A DNA stretch of 10,486 nucleotides from Bacillota bacterium (GCA_003501485.1 DNPJ01000092.1:1-10486), one strand, 5' to 3'; shown: positions 1 through 6,140, numbered from the stretch's first letter. A program made the numbers and translations. Notes: generated by a model from the sequence alone, not told the origin.

Positions 1-17
1 TTATTAAGAGGTGAGAT

Positions 18-494
18 ATGCACAAAGAAAAAACTAAGATTGATGATATTTTGTATTTTGAAGTAGCGATCGATGAATTCTATGATTCTATAGATATATT
101 TGATTTAGTTAGTGGTTTTGTGGTTTTACAAAAATATGATGATTTGTTGTTCAAGGGCGATATCGATGATGGCGAGCACATTATTGCAATTAATAAAGAA
201 AACAATAAATGCTATATCGATAACGAATTAAAAACCATTCCTGAAATAATCACTTTTTTTGATAAGTCACTAAATCCAATCAAATATATTGAAAAAACTT
301 TTGATGCACATATCGTTGATTTTGTTAGTGGCGTTTATCTAAAAAATGGCAAACAAATATTTTTAGATATAAATGATATTTCAGAGTTTAAAGGATCTTC
401 ATTATTTATAGATCCTAACGATTTTGGTGTAGTGGAGTTAAATACGTTATTTAAAAGGATTGAGAGGAAGGAGTTTTATGAAAACAAAATTTAA
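18..494 (+). CDS. Small acidic protein of unknown function
   Basis: I do not recognise this 158-residue protein. The ATG at 18 is preceded by a good Shine-Dalgarno site (AAGAGGTGAG, 5-14), so the start is secure. The product is rich in Asp and Glu and has no signal peptide or membrane segment, so it should be cytosolic. Residues 29-34 (DLVSGF) and 101-106 (DFVSGV) are each followed by a similar hydrophobic/acidic stretch, hinting at an internal duplication of about 70 residues. It overlaps the next gene by 17 nt, so the two are co-translated and probably co-regulated; they may continue an operon that begins left of the window. Small acidic proteins in tandem often turn out to be immunity or antitoxin proteins, but that is only an inference and no family motif supports it. 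Confidence 0.8.
   Translation: MHKEKTKIDDILYFEVAIDEFYDSIDIFDLVSGFVVLQKYDDLLFKGDIDDGEHIIAINKENNKCYIDNELKTIPEIITFFDKSLNPIKYIEKTFDAHIVDFVSGVYLKNGKQIFLDINDISEFKGSSLFIDPNDFGVVELNTLFKRIERKEFYENKI
465..473 (+). promoter_or_regulatory. Shine-Dalgarno site that fixes the second gene's start
   Basis: AGGAAGGAG lies 4 nt before the ATG at 478. It selects that ATG over the in-frame TTG at 460, which would place the site inside the coding sequence. The site lies within the end of the preceding gene. Confidence 0.8.
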
Positions 495-954
495 TATATT
501 TTCAGATATGAAATGGGTTGATCAAGAAAAAGAGAATGAATTTAATAAAGACTATATCAATATGTTTAAAAAAATTAAAGAAGCACAAAAAGATGGGACA
601 ATATGTGATGATTTATATATAGGTCTTTACATTAACACTATTGATTATGGATATTATATTGCAAACATTCATTACGATATTTATGAGAATAACGCTGATT
701 ATAATTTAATTGAAGAAAGAATAATTTATTTTCTAAATAAATGCGAAAAAGACGCTTTTAAAGACGAAAGTTTAAAAGAGCTTTTTTGGGGAGATTTTCG
801 AACATTGTTAATAAATAAATATAATTTGTTTCATAAAAATGAACTATTTAAAAAAACAAATTCAACATTTGTTAAAAATTATGGTAGTGATATCGAAAAA
901 ACGATTTGGAATAAGTATAATTCTATGGGCGGATATGATATTAAAGATATTTAA
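478..954 (+). CDS. Small protein of unknown function, overlapping the previous gene
   Basis: Unrecognised 158-residue protein, coincidentally the same length as its upstream partner. An in-frame TTG at 460 would add six residues, but the strong AGGAAGGAG site at 465-473 points to ATG 478. The protein is rich in Lys, Asn, Asp, Glu and Tyr, with a charged amphipathic segment near residues 18-36 and a Tyr-rich stretch near residues 45-75. It has no signal peptide, membrane helix or recognisable catalytic motif, so it is probably cytosolic. The 17-nt overlap with the upstream gene implies translational coupling. It ends in a tandem TAA TAA. The role is unknown; a partner of the upstream protein, such as an immunity pair or small complex, is inference from the coupling alone. 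Confidence 0.78.
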   Translation: MKTKFNIFSDMKWVDQEKENEFNKDYINMFKKIKEAQKDGTICDDLYIGLYINTIDYGYYIANIHYDIYENNADYNLIEERIIYFLNKCEKDAFKDESLKELFWGDFRTLLINKYNLFHKNELFKKTNSTFVKNYGSDIEKTIWNKYNSMGGYDIKDI

Positions 955-1062
955 TAAATAACAAAAATGAAAAACAAATATAGAATATTGAATAATATCA
1001 TTCGATAAAATGTTTTTCGACAATTGATAGACTAAGTATTTATAAGTAGATAGGAGATTACA
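955..1062 (+). promoter_or_regulatory. Intergenic gap with possible weak promoter
   Basis: This gap of about 108 nt precedes the HNH-like gene. A weak sigma70-type pair, TTCGAC (1016-1021) and TTTATA (1039-1044) with 17-nt spacing, could drive the next gene. A Shine-Dalgarno site TAGGAG lies near 1051-1056. No GC-rich terminator is visible after the preceding gene. The promoter matches are poor in such AT-rich DNA. Confidence 0.25.
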
Positions 1063-1710
1063 ATGGAAAAAATTAATTCATTTGATATTTTGATTGCGTT
1101 AATAAAAGCGTGTCAAAAAACCGAAATAGACAAAGATCGTTTTTTGTCTGGACCAGATGATTATGAAGGGAACGTGGCTAGCCCGTTTTACTTATTAAAC
1201 CAAACTGTTAGGCAATTATGGAGCAGAAAAGGGCATAAGTGCGTAAGCAAAAAAGCACTTGAACTTTGGAACAAATTAAAAGTTGGAAAATGTATTTATG
1301 ACTTTTATTATCAAATGCCGATTGAGTATAAAAACGAAGAACCAGTGCATATTAAAATATATGTTGGAGCGGCGGGCACACCTAGCGAAGAAAAAGACGT
1401 TGTTGTTTCTGATAAAAATAGTTTTTTTAGATTTAGACAAGTTTTTCATAAAGAACATATAGTTCCTATTGGAATAATATTGAAACAATTACTGGAAATA
1501 GATTTATCAAAAGATAAAGATGATGTTTATAAAAAAATAGATGAAATACTTAATAAAATCTATATATGTTATATGCTAAAAGAAGAGGATCGAGCGTTAA
1601 ATAAAATTGCAAAAACAAAACGTTCTGATGATTATCTTCATGTTATAAATACCGATTATAAAAAGGCAGGCATTGAAATAGCTGAGTGGGAAAATAGAAT
1701 CGTTCAATAA
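1063..1710 (+). CDS. Putative HNH-like endonuclease
   Basis: 215-residue soluble protein. The start is supported by TAGGAG upstream of the ATG. The central motif is F-H-K-E-H-I-V-P-I at residues 128-136 (H129, E131, H132), resembling the beta-strand His-x-(D/E)-His core of HNH/His-Me-finger nucleases. About 45 residues on come ICYMLKEEDRALNK and later DYKKAGIEI. From memory, this order (EHIVP, then a C/V-x-T/L-KEE-x-x-L segment, then an R/DY-x-x-AGI end) recurs in a family of uncharacterised HNH-like bacterial proteins; I cannot confirm this by search. There are no Cys-x-x-Cys zinc pairs, so it would be a zinc-less version. It stands alone between two short gaps, upstream of the NERD gene. 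A nuclease role in defence or DNA processing is an inference; it could equally be a catalytically inactive relative. Confidence 0.7.
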   Translation: MEKINSFDILIALIKACQKTEIDKDRFLSGPDDYEGNVASPFYLLNQTVRQLWSRKGHKCVSKKALELWNKLKVGKCIYDFYYQMPIEYKNEEPVHIKIYVGAAGTPSEEKDVVVSDKNSFFRFRQVFHKEHIVPIGIILKQLLEIDLSKDKDDVYKKIDEILNKIYICYMLKEEDRALNKIAKTKRSDDYLHVINTDYKKAGIEIAEWENRIVQ

Positions 1711-1752
1711 TATAAAATGAAAAAATTTCATATAAAACGTTTAAAGACAGAA

Positions 1753-1758
1753 TATAAT
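1753..1758 (+). promoter_or_regulatory. -10 element placed for a leaderless transcript
   Basis: A perfect TATAAT ends 6 nt before the ATG at 1765, so the predicted transcription start falls at or next to that ATG. No Shine-Dalgarno site lies in the upstream 20 nt, and no convincing -35 box is seen at 17 nt. In AT-rich DNA a chance TATAAT is plausible. Confidence 0.4.
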
Positions 1759-1764
1759 TAATAT

Positions 1765-2472
1765 ATGTTAAAAGTATTTCTAATTCTCTTAGCCGTCATA
1801 TTATTTTTTGGATTATTAGCTATATGTATAGTTTTTTCCATACGTTCTCGCATACGCAAGAACAGAAAAAAAGGTGGCATTCATCTCGGTTTTCAAAACG
1901 ATATTTCGAAAGCTAGCAATGAATATGAGATTAGCGGTATTAATGGCGAAAGAAACATCGATGAAAGATTAAGACATCTATTAAAAAAAGATGAATATAT
2001 TTTTACAAATATTCTTTTGCCAACAAGAAATAACCGCACGACAGAGATTGATGCGGTTATTGTTTCTAGAAAAGGAATATTTTGTATAGAAATAAAAACA
2101 TGGGTTGGATGTATTACTGGCAATGATAAAGACAAATACTGGCTTCAAGAATATGGTGATCCATCTAGAGAGCCAAAAAACCATAATAATCCAGTATTAC
2201 AAAACGATAAACATTGTGGAATATTAGAAAGAATCTTACGAAGAAATGACATTTATTGCATTGTTATATTAACGATTTTTGAAAGTGGAGAAATTGAATC
2301 TAATTATACATATACATTTAATGAATTTAAGAATTTTTACAATGAACTTAATGATAGCGAATTAAATATTGAACAAATCAATGCTATAGCAAACAAATTA
2401 ATAAAATATATACCTAATTCATCTCAAATGGAAAAGCATATAAACGAAGTCAAAAGAGATCATTTAAATTGA
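1765..2472 (+). CDS. Membrane-anchored NERD-domain protein
   Basis: 235-residue protein with one N-terminal membrane helix (about residues 3-27), then a basic stop-transfer stretch (RSRIRKNRKK), so the rest should face the cytoplasm. Residues about 58-155 form a NERD (nuclease-related) domain: G-x-x-G-E, then T-E-I-D-A-V-I-V, then F-C-I-E-I-K-T-W-V-G, W, and N-P-V-L-Q-N. The E, D, E-x-K and Q positions expected for this PD-(D/E)XK-like fold are all present, so nuclease activity is possible though rarely proven for the family. The ATG is preceded in frame by TAA, has no Shine-Dalgarno site, and sits just after a TATAAT, suggesting leaderless expression. The gene ends TGA then TAA. The C-terminal 60 residues are charged and unassigned. 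Role is unproven; nucleic-acid processing at the membrane is inferred. Confidence 0.85.
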   Translation: MLKVFLILLAVILFFGLLAICIVFSIRSRIRKNRKKGGIHLGFQNDISKASNEYEISGINGERNIDERLRHLLKKDEYIFTNILLPTRNNRTTEIDAVIVSRKGIFCIEIKTWVGCITGNDKDKYWLQEYGDPSREPKNHNNPVLQNDKHCGILERILRRNDIYCIVILTIFESGEIESNYTYTFNEFKNFYNELNDSELNIEQINAIANKLIKYIPNSSQMEKHINEVKRDHLN

Positions 2473-2483
2473 TAATTATTTTC

Positions 2484-2512
2484 TTGACTAATTTTAAATT
2501 TAGTAATAAACT
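2484..2512 (+). promoter_or_regulatory. Promoter of the TetR-DUF998-GNAT operon
   Basis: TTGACT (2484-2489) and TAAACT (2507-2512) are separated by 17 nt, a good sigma70-type arrangement. The -10 box overlaps the left arm of an 18-bp palindrome, so a repressor bound there would block RNA polymerase. The first gene begins 26 nt downstream with a Shine-Dalgarno AAGGA at 2527-2531. Confidence 0.65.
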
Positions 2513-2526
2513 AACGAGCGTTAGTT
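2509..2526. promoter_or_regulatory. Palindromic operator, probably for the TetR-family regulator
   Basis: AACTAACGAGCGTTAGTT is a perfect inverted repeat with 8-bp arms and a 2-bp centre. It overlaps the -10 box and the expected transcription start, just upstream of the regulator gene. Autoregulatory operators of this size and position are typical of TetR/AcrR repressors, which bind as dimers. Confidence 0.75.
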
Positions 2527-2538
2527 AAGGAAACAATT

Positions 2539-3165
2539 ATGAGCAAAGAAGATACAAGAAAGAAAATATTAGAAAATGCATTAGAACTATTTTCTATAAA
2601 AGGTTATTCATCAACTAGTGTCGATGAAATTGCTGAAAAAGTAGGAATTAAAGGTCCGTCCTTATATAATCATTTTTCAAGCAAGAAAGATATTTTTATT
2701 TCGCTCGTGGATGAAATTAATAGTCAATATGATATTGATACTAATAGTATCGATATCCATGTTCACGATGCTAATAAAGATGCTGGTCAATTTGAAAACA
2801 TATCTGAAGAATATTTATTTAGCAAATTAAAACAAATTTTTATTTATTCAATTACAAATAAAAAAATCTCTCAATTTAGACATATGATGACTTTAGAGCA
2901 GTTTTCATCTAAAGAAATTGGAAATCTATATACGAAACATTATGTAGATAGATTGGTTAATTATCACGCAAAGATATTTGAAAATCTTCTAAAGACAAAA
3001 GAAATCAATAATCTTGATCCATATGCTCTAGCGTTAATGTATGTTTCTCCTGTCAACACTTTAATAGGAATATGTGATAGAGATATTAGTAAAAAAGATG
3101 AATGTATGAATAAATTAAAAAATCATGTCCATACTTTTTTTGAACTCATACATAGAAGAGGTTAA
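2539..3165 (+). CDS. TetR/AcrR-family transcriptional regulator
   Basis: 208 residues, the usual TetR-family length. The N-terminal TetR_N helix-turn-helix spans about residues 5-55, with the signature Y-S-S-T-S-V-D-E-I-A-E-K-V-G-I, G-P-S-L-Y-N-H-F and S-S-K-K-D-I-F. The C-terminal ligand domain (residues about 60-205) is not assignable, so the inducer is unknown. The start is fixed by AAGGA at 2527-2531. The protein should act as a dimeric repressor in the cytoplasm, most likely binding the perfect palindrome at 2509-2526 that overlaps its own promoter. It is followed after 2 nt by the DUF998 gene and then a GNAT gene, so it probably controls both. The operon logic suggests de-repression by a small molecule or stress, but nothing visible identifies the signal. 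Confidence 0.92.
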   Translation: MSKEDTRKKILENALELFSIKGYSSTSVDEIAEKVGIKGPSLYNHFSSKKDIFISLVDEINSQYDIDTNSIDIHVHDANKDAGQFENISEEYLFSKLKQIFIYSITNKKISQFRHMMTLEQFSSKEIGNLYTKHYVDRLVNYHAKIFENLLKTKEINNLDPYALALMYVSPVNTLIGICDRDISKKDECMNKLKNHVHTFFELIHRRG

Positions 3166-3167
3166 TT

Positions 3168-3818
3168 ATGAAAAAGTCATTATTACAATATTTTGGTTTA
3201 TTAGGAATTTTAAGTTTTCTTTCTTATTTAGCAGCGGTTATATTTTCTCCACTCGCATATCCAGGCTATGACTCACTAAGTCAAGCGGTGAGCGATTTAA
3301 GCGCTAGTGATGCACCTTCACTTGGTTTGTGGAATAGCTTAACAGCACTTTATAATGTTTGTGAAGTAACTTGTGTAACAGTGGTGTGCATCGGTATTTC
3401 AAAAAGCAAAAATAAATTACTTAAATTAGGTATATATTTATTTGCTTTGATGGAATATGTTTCCGCTATCGGGTATAGAGCGTTTCCTCTTTCTAGTAGT
3501 GGTTATGAAGGTCAGTTTCAAGATGTGATGCATATGATTGTGACTGTAATTGTAGTTCTTCTTTCGATAGTGTCTTTGGTTTTGATCATTATTTCAGGCT
3601 TTAAAGATAAAAGTTTTCTTTCTTATTCTATATGCGCTTTAATTGCTTTAACTATGATGCTTGTAGGCGCATTAGGAATGAAGATTGTTCCTTCAAATTA
3701 TTTTGGAGTAGTGGAGAGATTTTCCGTCTTTGCGGCAACTGGATTTAATGCCTGCTTAGGAATACATCTTTTCGCAAGAAAAGAAAATAATAAAATTTGC
3801 ATGGAAAGCGATAAATAA
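3168..3818 (+). CDS. DUF998 family six-helix membrane protein
   Basis: 216-residue integral membrane protein with six predicted hydrophobic helices, at about residues 7-29, 50-73, 83-103, 120-143, 150-170 and 181-203. The segment after helix 1, Y-P-G-Y-D-S-L-S-Q-A-V-S-D-L-S-A (residues about 33-48), is the hallmark conserved loop of the DUF998 family. The function of the family is not established. Spacing is 2 nt after the TetR gene and 2 nt before the GNAT gene, so translation is coupled; a purine-rich Shine-Dalgarno site (AGAAGAGG, 3153-3161 region) lies within the end of the TetR gene. TetR-family regulators paired with DUF998 genes fit a regulated membrane-stress or export-like response, but this is inference only. 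Confidence 0.9.
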   Translation: MKKSLLQYFGLLGILSFLSYLAAVIFSPLAYPGYDSLSQAVSDLSASDAPSLGLWNSLTALYNVCEVTCVTVVCIGISKSKNKLLKLGIYLFALMEYVSAIGYRAFPLSSSGYEGQFQDVMHMIVTVIVVLLSIVSLVLIIISGFKDKSFLSYSICALIALTMMLVGALGMKIVPSNYFGVVERFSVFAATGFNACLGIHLFARKENNKICMESDK

Positions 3819-3820
3819 AT

Positions 3821-4450
3821 ATGAAAAATAATAAAATAGTAATTCGTTTAGAAGAAGAAAAAGACTATAGAGAAGTCGAAAATTTAGTAAGAGATTCTTT
3901 TTGGAATGTATATTGTCCTGGCGCTAAAGAGCATTATGTTTTGCATAAGTTAAGAGATGATATAGATTTTGTCAAAGATTTAGATTTTGTAATGGAACTT
4001 AACGGAGAAATAATTGGACAAATAGTTTTTGCAAAAAGTAACATTCTTTTAAATAATGGAGAAGTTAAAGAAGTTTTAACGTTTGGTCCTATTTGTATTG
4101 CGAATAAATACAAAAGAAAAGGATACGGAAAAATACTTCTTGATTATGCAGTTAATGAAGCTAAAAAGAATGGTGCGAAAGCATTATTAATAACCGGAAA
4201 TATTTTGTTCTATGGTAAATCTGGTTTTGAAATTGCTAAAAATAAGGGTATTAGATATAGCGACGATTTAGACGCCGATTATTTATTAGTAAAAGAATTA
4301 GAAAAAGGCTATTTAGATAATATTAATGGCATCTATAAAGATCCGGAATGTTATTTTGTTTGTGAAAAAGATCCAGAAGATTTTAAAAACTATGATGCTA
4401 GTTTTCCTAAAAGAGAGAAAACTAAATTAGAAGGACAATTATTTAATTAA
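3821..4450 (+). CDS. GNAT-family N-acetyltransferase (YhbS-like)
   Basis: 209-residue cytosolic protein. The GNAT fold covers about residues 5-150: an N-terminal I-R-L-E-E-E-K-D-Y strand and helix, a G-E-I-I-G-Q-I-V-F strand pair, then the acetyl-CoA-binding motif A with K-R-K-G-Y-G-K at residues 98-104 (R/Q-x-x-G-x-G), and motif B near F-Y-G-K-S-G-F-E. The layout and the roughly 50-residue tail resemble YhbS-like (COG3153) acetyltransferases. The substrate cannot be read from sequence. It is the third gene of the TetR operon, 2 nt after DUF998, with only a weak upstream Shine-Dalgarno (GGAAAG about 13 nt away), consistent with coupled translation. Its TAA directly abuts the stop of the convergent ATPase gene. 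Confidence 0.9.
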   Translation: MKNNKIVIRLEEEKDYREVENLVRDSFWNVYCPGAKEHYVLHKLRDDIDFVKDLDFVMELNGEIIGQIVFAKSNILLNNGEVKEVLTFGPICIANKYKRKGYGKILLDYAVNEAKKNGAKALLITGNILFYGKSGFEIAKNKGIRYSDDLDADYLLVKELEKGYLDNINGIYKDPECYFVCEKDPEDFKNYDASFPKREKTKLEGQLFN

Positions 4451-5704
4451 TTATTGTTCAAGTAAATTATCATTTAATAAAAATTCTTTCAAACCAATAA
4501 AGACTATTCCTTGGTCGTTTATTTTTTGACTTATATTATCATTAACAATGACTATTTTTTTAAATGAATCGCCAATATTTAACAAGGGTCTAGTTTCTTG
4601 ATTTTCTTTAATCAAAGATGGCATTTCATAAGCTGATTGTATATAAAATCGTTTATCGCCGTTATTTACAACAAAGTCAACTTCAGTTTGCTTTCTAACA
4701 TAAGCTCCACTTTCGTTTTTTTCGTTAATCGTCACTACACCGATATCTACAAGATATCCTCTGTATTTGAGTTCGTTATAAATCATGTTTTCCATTAAGT
4801 GATTTTTTTCAGTTTGTCTAAAGTGTAAACGTGCGTTTCTTAAACCAAGGTCTGTAAAATAATATTTTTTTGGAGTTCCAATATATTTTTTACCTTTTAC
4901 ATCGTATCTAAGTGAACAATTAATTAAAAATGATTCTTCGAAAATATTTAAATATGATTCAATAGTATTTCTTGATATAGAAACGTTTTTGATACTTTTA
5001 AAAGTGTTTTCTAATTTTGAAGAATTAGTTAGTGATCCAACAGATGAAGAAACTATATCCAATAATTCGTTTAATTCGGCATCATTTTTAATTGAGTATC
5101 GTTCTTTTATATCTTTAAGATAAATTTCATTATAAAGATTAATTAAGTATTCCATTTTCATTTTAGGCGTCTCTCTACTTAAAATAAACGGCATACCACC
5201 ATAAGTTAGATATTCGTCTAATGCTTCATAAAAATCCTTATTTGAAGCATAAAAATACTCCCTGAATGATAATGGGTTAACGTGAATTTGATCGCCTCTT
5301 CCGCGAAATTCGGTAATAATGTCTTTTGATAAAAATTTTGAATTTGAACCTGTGACATAAATATCTAAATTGCTTATTTTCATTAATCCATTTAGTAGTG
5401 GTATAAAATTTTTTACTTCTTGAATTTCATCTAAAAATAAATAATATTGTTTGTTCAAAACAAGTTTACTTTTGATATATTCATTAAGTTTTTGTGCATC
5501 TAATAATGGTAGATTTTCTAAATCATCAAGAGATATTTTTATTATTTGTTCATCCTTAATACCGATTGATAAAAGATAATTATAAAAGATGTTGTTCAAA
5601 AGATATGATTTTCCGCATCTTCTTATACCTGTGATTACTTTTACAAGGCCATTGTTCATTCTTAATATCAACTCTTTTAAATAACTATTTCTTTGTATTT
5701 GCAT
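4451..5704 (-). CDS. AAA ATPase with DUF4143 domain
   Basis: 417 residues, the usual length for the AAA_14/DUF4143 family. Walker A is G-I-R-R-C-G-K-S (residues 26-33) and Walker B is Y-L-F-L-D-E-I-Q (D92, E93). Then come the G-S-N-S-K-F-L sensor-like segment (119-125) and the F-R-G-R-G loop (133-137). The C-terminal third is DUF4143, with a PD-(D/E)XK-like E-V-D-F-V-V and then Y-I-Q-S-A-Y-E. The position where nucleases have E-x-K reads I-Q-S-A, so cleavage activity is doubtful. The function of the family is unknown; it is common in multiple copies in gut bacteria and archaea. The start ATG has GAGGT about 8 nt upstream on the - strand (5713-5716 region). An extended -10 promoter and two nested palindromes precede it. 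It ends back to back with the GNAT gene. Confidence 0.92.
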   Translation of the reverse strand: MQIQRNSYLKELILRMNNGLVKVITGIRRCGKSYLLNNIFYNYLLSIGIKDEQIIKISLDDLENLPLLDAQKLNEYIKSKLVLNKQYYLFLDEIQEVKNFIPLLNGLMKISNLDIYVTGSNSKFLSKDIITEFRGRGDQIHVNPLSFREYFYASNKDFYEALDEYLTYGGMPFILSRETPKMKMEYLINLYNEIYLKDIKERYSIKNDAELNELLDIVSSSVGSLTNSSKLENTFKSIKNVSISRNTIESYLNIFEESFLINCSLRYDVKGKKYIGTPKKYYFTDLGLRNARLHFRQTEKNHLMENMIYNELKYRGYLVDIGVVTINEKNESGAYVRKQTEVDFVVNNGDKRFYIQSAYEMPSLIKENQETRPLLNIGDSFKKIVIVNDNISQKINDQGIVFIGLKEFLLNDNLLEQ

Positions 5705-5716
5705 ATTGGTACCTCG

Positions 5717-5751
5717 TTGACATTTTTTGCAAGTTTTGCATTTTTTGTCAA
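5717..5751. repeat. Nested interrupted palindrome, copy 1 (ATPase leader)
   Basis: Outer arms are TTGACA (5717-5722) and TGTCAA (5746-5751); inner arms are TGCAA (5728-5732) and TTGCA (5736-5740). Each outer-inner pair is separated by exactly five Ts, with GTT at the centre. The symmetry of arms is exact. On the - strand it falls between the predicted transcription start and the Shine-Dalgarno site of the ATPase gene, so it could be a repressor site or an RNA hairpin that affects ribosome access. Confidence 0.7.
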
Positions 5752-5755
5752 TTGA

Positions 5756-5764
5756 ATTATAACA
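5756..5764 (-). promoter_or_regulatory. Extended -10 promoter of the DUF4143 ATPase gene
   Basis: On the - strand this reads TGTTATAAT, a TGn extended -10 with a perfect TATAAT. The -35 region is poor (TTTGCT at 17 nt spacing). The predicted start near 5749 gives a leader of about 45 nt containing copy 1 of the palindrome and the GAGGT ribosome site. Confidence 0.55.
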
Positions 5765-5819
5765 TAATTGAACATAAAAGCAAAAAATTAAATGATTTAT
5801 CGATATTTTTTATTTTTTT

Positions 5820-5825
5820 ATTATA
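5820..5825 (-). promoter_or_regulatory. Second possible -10 box upstream of the ATPase gene
   Basis: The - strand reads TATAAT immediately next to copy 2 of the palindrome, without an extended TG or a good -35 at 17 nt. It could be a second start point, or chance in AT-rich DNA. Confidence 0.2.
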
Positions 5826-5861
5826 TTGAAAATTTTTGCAAGTTTTTGCATTTTTTGTCAA
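5826..5861. repeat. Nested interrupted palindrome, copy 2
   Basis: Second copy of the element at 5717-5751, starting 109 bp away in the same orientation. The inner arms TGCAA and TTGCA and the right outer arm TGTCAA are kept, the centre is one T longer, and the left outer arm is altered (TTGA then AAA in place of TTGACA). The copy is 36 bp. Confidence 0.65.
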
Positions 5862-5953
5862 TGAACTTAATGTTCTATATTTATCGATTTGCGTTTGAAA
5901 ATTATTTGCCAAAAGAGAATGAACATTAAAAAATAAGAAAAGCGAATAATTAG

Positions 5954-6064
5954 CAAGATTGTCCTTCTAGTGTTGAAAATAAAACATTAACTTTTAAAGA
6001 TGTGTCTAAAACGTGTGCAAACGGAATTAAAGATATACGCCATGAGTTTGGAAATATCCAATAA
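5954..6064 (+). pseudogene. Possible gene remnant
   Basis: An open stretch of 36 codons without an ATG runs from just after a TAG (5951-5953) to TAA TAA (6062-6067). It encodes a protein-like ending that includes LTFKDVSKTCANGIKDIR and H-E-F-G-N-I-Q. Codon and residue mix look more like real coding sequence than the AT-rich spacer around it. I do not recognise the parent family. It may be the 3' end of a decayed gene, or chance. Confidence 0.25.
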
Positions 6065-6140
6065 TAAAATAGGAAAATAGAATAGCGAATACTAGAAGAC
6101 GTCGCATATTAAATGGTTAATATTATAAAAATATGTATGA

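Noticed and set aside
460..477. TTG start at 460 for the second gene
   Set aside because: It would put a near-perfect Shine-Dalgarno site inside the coding region; ATG 478 is correctly spaced from it.
1276..1488. 70-codon open frame on the - strand inside the HNH-like gene
   Set aside because: Lies wholly antisense to a well-supported gene, has no Shine-Dalgarno site, and its product is of the Phe/Asn-rich type produced by AT-rich antisense reading.
1717..1731. ATGAAA/TTTCAT inverted repeat between the HNH-like and NERD genes as a terminator
   Set aside because: Pure AT-type hairpin with six weak pairs and no T-tract; likely chance.
1893..2184. Two - strand open frames inside the NERD gene
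   Set aside because: Antisense shadows of a gene with a clear domain; no ribosome site or promoter.
5717..5861. CRISPR or transposable-element reading of the twin repeats
   Set aside because: Only two copies, each itself palindromic with no transposase, target-site duplication or regular spacers; the position around a promoter fits regulation better.
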